Shown here piece by piece: positions 56,968 through 64,000 of a stretch of 64,000 nt of DNA. The notes under the pieces were generated by a model. The model was not told where the DNA came from, ran no database searches, and was given only the letters and a program-made list of their open reading frames with translations. The stretch spans positions 2,046,001 to 2,110,000 of the forward strand of contig JAYXKI010000005.1 in assembly GCA_037892935.1 (NCBI GenBank), in the 5' to 3' direction. Each line of letters opens with the position of its first letter. Position 1 is the stretch's first letter. Both the position numbers and the translations under genes were made by a program. Origin of the DNA: Phlebopus portentosus. Lineage: Eukaryota > Basidiomycota > Agaricomycetes > Boletales > Boletinellaceae.

Positions 56968-59900
56968 CTATGCAGAGAGCTCTTCCGAAGGGAAACATGA
57001 TGAATGGTAAATACCAATGGAGGAAACGATAAATGAATTTGCAAGCGAGGCCTGGTCGCCCGAGGTAGAAGTGGCACCAGTAAAAAATTTCCTGCAATTA
57101 GGACACCGTGAGGTGGGAGCGGTCCAACCTTTTGAACGCGCTATCGTCAATTCTTCAAACACGTCAAAGAAATCACTGTCAATGATACGCTTGCTCATAG
57201 CAAGTAGATCAATCTCTGATCGATAAGATTCCAGAGTGCTGGTGATTACGTTGCGGAACTCAGCGTATTTTGTGCCAGATGCCGCGTGGGAATGCTCCGC
57301 GCTGTCTAATAGCCGCTTGAAGAGCCTCGGAAGAGATACCACCTTCGTGGATCCCACAGCGGCAAGGCTTGTGAACGAATCCTGAATTAAGCAGCGCAGC
57401 GAGTTGATAACCTGTTCCTCAGCCGGATTGCAACCGAACTCGTCATTTTGAGCATTGAAACTGGACGAGATTACTTGAACGGCATCAATCTGACTTCGCA
57501 GCAACTTGAACCATAAGTCTTCTAGAGGAACGTTGGCCTCGGCTGTCTGTTCAGAGTCCTCTCGGCAGATCTCAATCCCCATCCGACATAAGGCACGAAA
57601 CTTGGACAAGTATGATTGCAGCGCTGGAGATACGATGGAAGTCTTCTCCAATTGCATCAGCTCTTCTGCAATTTCGGCCGTAAGCTCGTGGCTGAACGCC
57701 TCAAGCTTCGATAAAGACTGCATGGCACTGTCCTCCTCGTTAAGCAACCAAACCACTGCTTCATACATGCTCGCTTCTTCGCAGATACGAGCTATCTCAT
57801 CAACGCCCAATGATTCCCGCGGAAGGTACTCGAGACCAACGATTACACCAGACGGTTCTAGCTCGCAAAGCAGCTTCAAGTAGAGCTTTCGTAAGTTCTT
57901 GTCTACATGCGTTGACGGTCCACCTTCTCGGTTGTAACCAAATGAATCTTCACCACTTGGCGGAGGTCCTAACAAACAGCGGAGGTACGCATATTGCTTG
58001 TGCACTTCCTCCTCTCCAAAGCCGTCCAGTACTTGTGGATGAATGTCCGGTACGTATTTGTCGATAAGCAGGGCTGTACTTGGTATGCTACCCTGCAGAA
58101 GAAGCGGAACCGAATCCTGGAGTACAGAGAGAACATCGCTTGCCAATCGATTTCCGCTCGCGCGACTTGCTTGTGCTAGAGTCTCCTCGACATTACGGAA
58201 AAGTTCACCAGAGTTTAAATCTGGATCGTGAACATACGTCGACAGTAGAGAAGACCACTGCCGTTCCCGACGATACCAGGTTCGCAAAATGCGATAAAAT
58301 TGGGCATCCTCAAATAACCGCAATATTTGTTCGTGATCGTGAGGTGTGTACGCGGATAACAGGAATTCCGCCGCAAGCTGACGATCTTCTCGCGTGCTCT
58401 GATCCGTATCAGAGGCTAGCCTGATCAAAAGATGCTGCAAGTGGCTTGGTCCTATGTGAATGAAATCCGGATACTTAGGCACATTTCTTGCAATGAAGAT
58501 ATTGACGAATGTAGTATCTGCTGACGAAAGGGTCGGACTAGACGTCGATACAATGTCCAACAAGACCTTGACTATGATTTGCCTGCTGATCCCGTTTGTC
58601 TCGTCATTCAGGTAGCTATGTTCGAAGGCAATGTCCAAGACATGGAGGAATGCCTCGGCATCAAATCGTAGAAGAAGACGAGCGTAGGGATATGTCGGTT
58701 CAATACCTCCCTCTTCATCGGCCGTCAGTATCAATCTTCCCTCTTCTCCTACTGGCCATACATTAGATCGGCCATGGAATAGGAATGAGTAGGCGTCGGA
58801 CTGTGCCTTCGATGCGTCCTCGGGAGGTAGTACAGTTTCGCTCGGGTACCTGAGTCCCGAAAGGACATTCGACAAATAGGGGTAAATTTTATACGCATTC
58901 GACACGAGCTTCTCGTCTACATCGTAAGCCTCTGGAGATTCGCCATTCGTTTCTCGTAAAGACCTCTCCTTCCTGAGTCGCTGTAATTTTCGGACCATGT
59001 GGATCAGCTCCACCATCGGCGTGACATAGTCCTGAAGCGCAGAGTTGTAAATGTAGATGAGTGCATCGTAAAGCTGGTACTTCTGACAGAGTGTCAGAGC
59101 CTGATTAATATCTAGGCAGTCCGGATCGATATGCCAAATCAATCGCTCTGCAGATTCATAATCACCGTTCTCATCGTGCATTGCTACCAGACGCTGAGTG
59201 ACTTGAGGAGGGATGAAATGAATGGTGCCTTGGAGAATGAAAGGTTCGAGCCGACGCAAGTAGATCTTTGAAATTCCTGCGTCGTCGAAGTATTGGAAGA
59301 GATCCTCGAAAAGAAAGTCGAAGTTACCGAGCGCTATGCAGGCGCGAGCACAGGTCGTGACCAAGCCTTCGAAAAGAGAGGTTCGGTCAACTCCTCTGTT
59401 GTCAGGGGTAACATGCGTCGAATCCGTCAATCGGTCCTTCGAGAATGCATAGCGAGCGGAAGCGACCATCAAGTCGCTCATCTTTTCACCGACCATCGCA
59501 CGCATTTCATCGACATTCTCAGGAAGTCCGCTCTTGCTGCCCTTTGCCTGGCCAAGGTAATAATCTCTGGCTAGGTCTATGGCACTCAAGAAGTCTCCAT
59601 TTTGTACATACGATAGTATGCGGTCTGCCCATGAAAGTAACGTGCCAACTTTCATCTCTTTGTATTCCTACGAGATAGTCAGGTGAGACGATAAGAAAAA
59701 GCATAAGGGCATTTGCTTACCAAGAAGAATACTTTGCCTTTGTAGGCGCGGACGCTATGCTGGATATCTCTCACGGTGTCATGGTAAGCGATACTGCCAC
59801 TCGGGCTATAGGTGAGAGTCGGAGAGACGAGACTTAAAGCATCGTATGGGATGCTTTCCACGATTTTGGACTCGCGGATTTCGAACACTTCAAGAGAAGC

Positions 59901-62007
59901 GTCCGTCAGAAGCATGATTTGCTTGAATGACCACATCAGTAATGATTCTGTGTGAATCGTTGCAAACATACATTCAGATGTAACCACTGAATGGCAAGGA
60001 TGTCGGATTGGAGCGTTAAAAAACCATGATCCTCAAAGTTCACTTTGCCAACGTCTAGCTTCTCCGTTTTTCCTGTCTTCTCGTTTCTAACCGTCTGGGA
60101 GATCCGAGACTCGAAAACTCGGAGGATAAATAGTGTGCTTCCCCACGAATACGCAAGCAACGGGGATGATGCAAGATGTTCATGATTGACTTGTTTCTTC
60201 CTATTCTTCTTGGTAGCACTTGCTATATCTCTTGTCGTCGAAATGCTTGGGAACCATGCACTACACCCTCGCCATCTTGACTTTACGTTGTTTCCTTCAT
60301 CGATTTCCCGATGACGTCGGTACCAGGTCTTTGGAGTTGGCTTTAGTCCAACGATAACGAGCTTTATCGGCGTTAACATTGCGACAAGTTGATATTTGTC
60401 AGTCGGATGCTTAGCTGTGCCCAAAGGTAGCGGACCCATAGACAGAATTGTGGCTCCCTTACGTTGGGTTTGAGGCGTGACTCGAGGTGTGGCAGAGCCA
60501 TTTGCTGAAGGGGTCAAGGACCCATTCATCGGACCTCTATGATTGATAATTTGCGAAGGTATCACTGGCTCTTCTTCCGGATATTTGCCCAAGAGTCGCA
60601 GACAATCATTTGCGTCCATAAAGAGCACCTTTCCTAGGCTGTGATAGAAAGATAGTCCCTGATCATCTGCGGAGACAAATGCCGTATGCCGCCCGGATAT
60701 GAAGCCAAGCGCAACTATACGAGATCCCAAGAGATGACCTTCTTGACGACCCGACCGAACTGCGGCTAGGGAAGTCGGAGCCATAGTTCGTGAAGGAAGG
60801 AGTGGATGATTGATATCAAATAGCTGTATATGGCCGCGAATATGACCGACAGCCACGACTGTGTGATCATGCGAAAGCGCCAGAGCCGTGACAGCTCCTA
60901 AAGATCTAGCTGATATCCCCAGTCAAAGATGGACAAGAATAACAAAGAATAAGCCTACCTGTTTCGGCATTACCACAGATGCATTTCAGTTCTTGTTTAA
61001 AGTCGAAAACGAAGACACGGCCAGTATCTGTCCCGATGCATATCAGTCCATTTGCTGCCAGGACCGTTGGTGAACCAAGGTCGGGAGATCCAAGAAGAGC
61101 AGAGGCTTTTTCTGGAGCATTCTGGTAGATGTGTTCTCCAATAGTTCGTAGAACTGTCCACCTAAAGACCTCCGGTTCTTTCTCGTCTAGTGAAGTGGGG
61201 GAATATATTCCTTTGATATTGGAAGCGGACGATGTTCGTGATAACGACGAGAAATGTGATGGCGATGGAGTCATAATATCTCTTGCCAAGAATGTGCACA
61301 GTCCCTAAACTCGACGTCGAAGCGACACGTTGCTGCTGACCATTTGGAAGTGGAAGATTTGAACGGAGTCGTGAAATACTAGGATGCAAAAATGGTCGGA
61401 TTTCTGCGGCACTCCTCCCTCTCATGTTCAACAAGCTCATATTCGGTGGAGATTCTGTAGATCTCGCAAAAGACGAGGTTGATGTAGATGGTTCAGAAGG
61501 TGTAGTTTCCATCTACAGTCTCTTGTGAATAAATGAAACGCACGTCAACGAGGTGTGTGAACTCACCAGGTGGACATGTTCATGGACCTCACGGGATTCT
61601 TGCATTTCATGCATGTATTCCGACAATTCAGATCCGTGTTCAAAAGCTTCACCTTCACTGGACACTTCATTCTCGTCGAGCACGTCCTTCAACTGTTCGC
61701 GATACCCGCCAGAGGGCAAGTCTGCATCCTTGCCGGTGTATATGAAACGTTCCTCCTCCTCCTCCTCCTCCTCCGCAGAGTCCCGAGTTCGATTGCCTCC
61801 GTCCCAGGCGTCTCTGTTGTCAGAGCCATCTTCACTGAATATTTCATCCATGCGGGAGGAGTAATTTCCCTGTTCATCTCCGCCCTGCGGATCTTCGTCA
61901 GAAGGAGAGTGGCGAGATAGATTTCTAATAGTTGCATAGTCATCCTCCTCTACGCTGTGATTTTCCCCGGGATCATCGAGTTCATCTAAGAAGGATGCAG
62001 CGGACAT
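56968..62007 (-). CDS. VPS8: Vps8, CORVET complex subunit
   Basis: Vps8 is the Rab5-binding subunit of the CORVET tether on early endosomes. ATG at 62007 starts MSAASFLDELDDPGENHS; the first exon is acidic with a run of eight or more Glu. A beta-propeller region follows (LICIGTDTGRVFVFDFKQEL, VVAVGHIRGHIQLFDINHP, AFVSADDQGLSFYHSLGKVL). The large 3' exon (about 900 codons) holds the alpha-solenoid: GDFLSAIDLARDYYLGQAKG, GEKMSDLMVASARYAFSKDR, RGVDRTSLFEGLVTTCARAC, LIWHIDPDCLDINQALTLC. The C-terminus has a reduced zinc-binding motif, CPNC and later HSSCF, ending at TAG 56968-56970. The frame appears to shift by one base near 61288, between TVHI and MTPSPSHFSSLSR. Confidence 0.9.
61751..61774 (-). 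repeat. Trinucleotide repeat (TCC)8 coding poly-Glu in Vps8
   Basis: Eight perfect TCC units on the plus strand encode a Glu run in the acidic N-terminus of Vps8. Repeats like this vary in length between strains. No function is implied. Confidence 0.85.
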
Positions 62008-62206
62008 GTCCCGTAGTCAGGAAGCTAAACGAGCTGGTAAGCTGCCCTCTTGAATTAATTCTAGGCTAGGACAATTATTGATCGCACGTGATCAGAGAGA
62101 CGCGTATCGTGTCATAATCATGTTCTGGCAGGTGACAGTACTATTCGTATTCGCCTCAATGCTGCATCGTGTTGCTTAAAGGTTATCTTGCACAAAACTA
62201 TCTTCC
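62008..62206. promoter_or_regulatory. Compact divergent promoter, Vps8 and COG3
   Basis: Only 199 bases separate the two divergent start codons, so both promoters must overlap. The sequence holds CACGTGATC near 62086, an E-box-like CACGTG core. A functional role is untested. Confidence 0.5.
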
Positions 62207-64000
62207 ATGGCTGCTGTGTCACTGAGAACCCCAGCGAGTCGAACGGGAACTCCAAGTATCCCGTCGCCCCATCCAAAGCAAATCATTTCGTTGGAGGACT
62301 GGGAAGCAAAAGCACCTCTTTCAGACACTGAATTGAAGAGCATAAGTGCCGTTCAAGACTCGCTCAAGGACAAATCACTGATCATGGAGGTTAGTAAAGG
62401 TATACGGTATTATACAAAGAGATTGGGACACTAATTGTGCACCGAGCAGGGACATGTCGCTCGATATCGTCTCGGATCACCTGGACCAGGTGGGGACGGT
62501 ACAGAACCGCTTCGACGTTCGGAAACTCCGATAACGACCAACGGAACTTCATCCCGAGAGAAGTACGCTATACCACCCGGCCGGCCCGTGCAGACTCCGC
62601 AAGAGTTCTACGATTGGTTCTCCATGATCGAGCGTTCAGTTGCTCATAGCCAAGAGGCGCATTACAGAGATTATCTTGCAACACTGGACACGCACTTGAG
62701 CACGTGCCAGAGTTTAGTGGAAGGCGTTCATTCCGTGTCTATGGACGTGGACGACATGCTTGATGGTTGGAGAAGCGTTGAATCAGGCGGCAGAAGCTTG
62801 AAAGAAGCTTGTGAAGAACTTTTAGACGAACGCGTACGTCGGTTATTAGTTTTTCTTCCTGCCTTGCAAAAGTCTATATCTGCTGCAGGATAGGGTAATC
62901 CAGCTTGCAGAAGACATCGGTGCTCGTTTGGAATATTTCCAGGAATTGGAGCATGCTACCCGAATGCTAAATCACCCTGGAGATTCTCTGGTACTACAAT
63001 CCGACTTCTTGAATATGGTGGAACGTGTCGACATCTGCATAGACTTCCTCCGTGCTCACGTGAGTAGAAACCCCCATCCGTGATAATAGGTATCTAAGAA
63101 TTCATTAGCGACACTATCGAGAGGCAGAAATCTACCTACTTCGTTTCCAACAATGCCTCACTCGCGCCATGACATTGATTAAAATGTACTTTGTTGGTTC
63201 ACTCAAAGCTCTAACGTCCGATATCCTGAGACGCATTCCGTCCAAAGAGATATCGGCAACAGCCCAGGAACACCTCTTGTACACCCGATTCCAATCTGTT
63301 TCCGTACAGGTAGCTCCACTGATCGGCGAGCTTGAGCGAAGAACGCAAGCGCATCCCGAAAAGCTATCTGCTCTTCTAGCAGAATGTCATTCAGCCTATT
63401 TCAGCGCTCGAAAATCTCTTTTGAGCAGTAGACTAGCCGAGGAGATCAAAGGTCTTGATCCTGGACGGTCAGACCTGGTAGAATTGGTTGGTATACAAAT
63501 AAATTCACAGCAGATTTGGATTCTACTGATTAGGCTTAAGACGAGAGCAGGATGTAGTTATCTCAAACAACTTTGCGTCGACGAATTCACATTATTCAGG
63601 TGTTTCTTCAACTCGGGGAAAGAAATGCTTTAGTACGATCTTCCATGCTTCCTTCACACCAGGCACGATTCGTTAATATCCACATAGTGCATATTTGGAG
63701 AGCTTGTGCGATTATTTATATGATGATCTCAGGCCACGCATTCTTCACGAGCAGCGGCTTTCCGTTCTATGCAACGTATGCAAGGTCTTGCAGGCTTTGA
63801 TGGTTCTGGACGTGTCCGAAATAGATAGTTCTTCAGATGAAGAGGACGAATATGAAGGGAATGGGTCATCCGGGCGTCAAGATAATCAGACTCTCGGGAA
63901 GCTCCACATTAGCCACATGCTGCAGAGTGTACTGCAGGATGCACAAACCCGTCTTCTTTTCAAAGCACAGAACGTTATACAAGCAGAAATCCGATACTAT
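62207..64000 (+). CDS. COG3: Conserved oligomeric Golgi complex subunit 3 (Sec34), cut by window edge
   Basis: COG3 is another lobe A subunit of the COG tether. ATG at 62207 gives MAAVSLRTPASRTGTPSIPS followed by IISLEDWEAKAPLSDTE. Later exons hold PVQTPQEFYDWFSMIERSVA, HSQEAHYRDYLATLDTHL and GGRSLKEACEELLDER. Next are EDIGARLEYFQELEHATRML and MVERVDICIDFLRAH, then RHYREAEIYLLRFQQCLTRA and MTLIKMYFVGSLKALTSDIL, all diagnostic of COG3. The sequence ends inside LHISHMLQSVLQDAQTRLLF and following residues, so the C-terminal part is missing. At least six introns are present, and no break is evident in the part that is visible. Confidence 0.92.

Overview
The window is nuclear DNA from a filamentous basidiomycete, most likely an agaricomycete. 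Protein-coding genes are cut by many 45-70 base GT-AG introns. Genes are packed on both strands with 130-550 bases between most neighbours, and the recognisable proteins are fungal and eukaryotic: SR140, SLU7, SmD3, Ies2, COG2, COG3, Vps8, Ero1, Phs1, an Scp160/vigilin KH protein, a Pho85-type cyclin, a LIM RhoGAP and a Zn2Cys6 regulator. I saw no rRNA, convincing tRNA, CRISPR array or intact transposon. All gene models were read by eye from conserved motifs and splice sites, so exon edges are approximate unless stated.

Layout. 1-5.7 kb: a LIM RhoGAP cut by the left edge, then a secreted pepsin-type protease and a secreted GH16 glucanase transcribed divergently from one promoter region. 6.0-12.9 kb: three tandem paralogues of a mitochondrial, Mgr3-like TPR membrane protein; the last copy carries an in-frame stop. 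13.2-15.0 kb: a tandem pair of unrecognised paralogues. 16.3-20.7 kb: Phs1 (fatty acid elongation) and the U2 snRNP protein SR140. 21-28 kb: Scp160/vigilin and Ero1. 28.9-30.2 kb: a secreted GH23 lysozyme-like protein. 30.2-34.8 kb: no gene found, ahead of a Pho85-type cyclin (34.8-36.7 kb). 37.3-38.4 kb: a short Zn2Cys6 protein. 38.4-43.5 kb: gene-poor, with decayed exon-like fragments. 43.5-53.4 kb: SLU7, an unrecognised membrane/coiled-coil protein, a small secreted Ser/Thr-rich protein, SmD3 and Ies2. 53.6-64 kb: COG2, Vps8 and COG3, the last cut by the right edge.

Functional themes are housekeeping: pre-mRNA splicing (SR140, SLU7, SmD3), secretory and endosomal tethering (COG2, COG3, Vps8), and ER biogenesis (Ero1, Phs1). 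Four secreted proteins face the environment (protease, GH16, GH23, small Ser/Thr-rich protein). The most distinctive observations are the decaying TPR triplication with duplicated flanks, the orphan gene pair, a likely GC-AG intron in the vigilin gene, and several apparent single-base frameshifts inside conserved proteins. Those frameshifts look more like assembly errors than biology. I found no convincing new multi-gene system.
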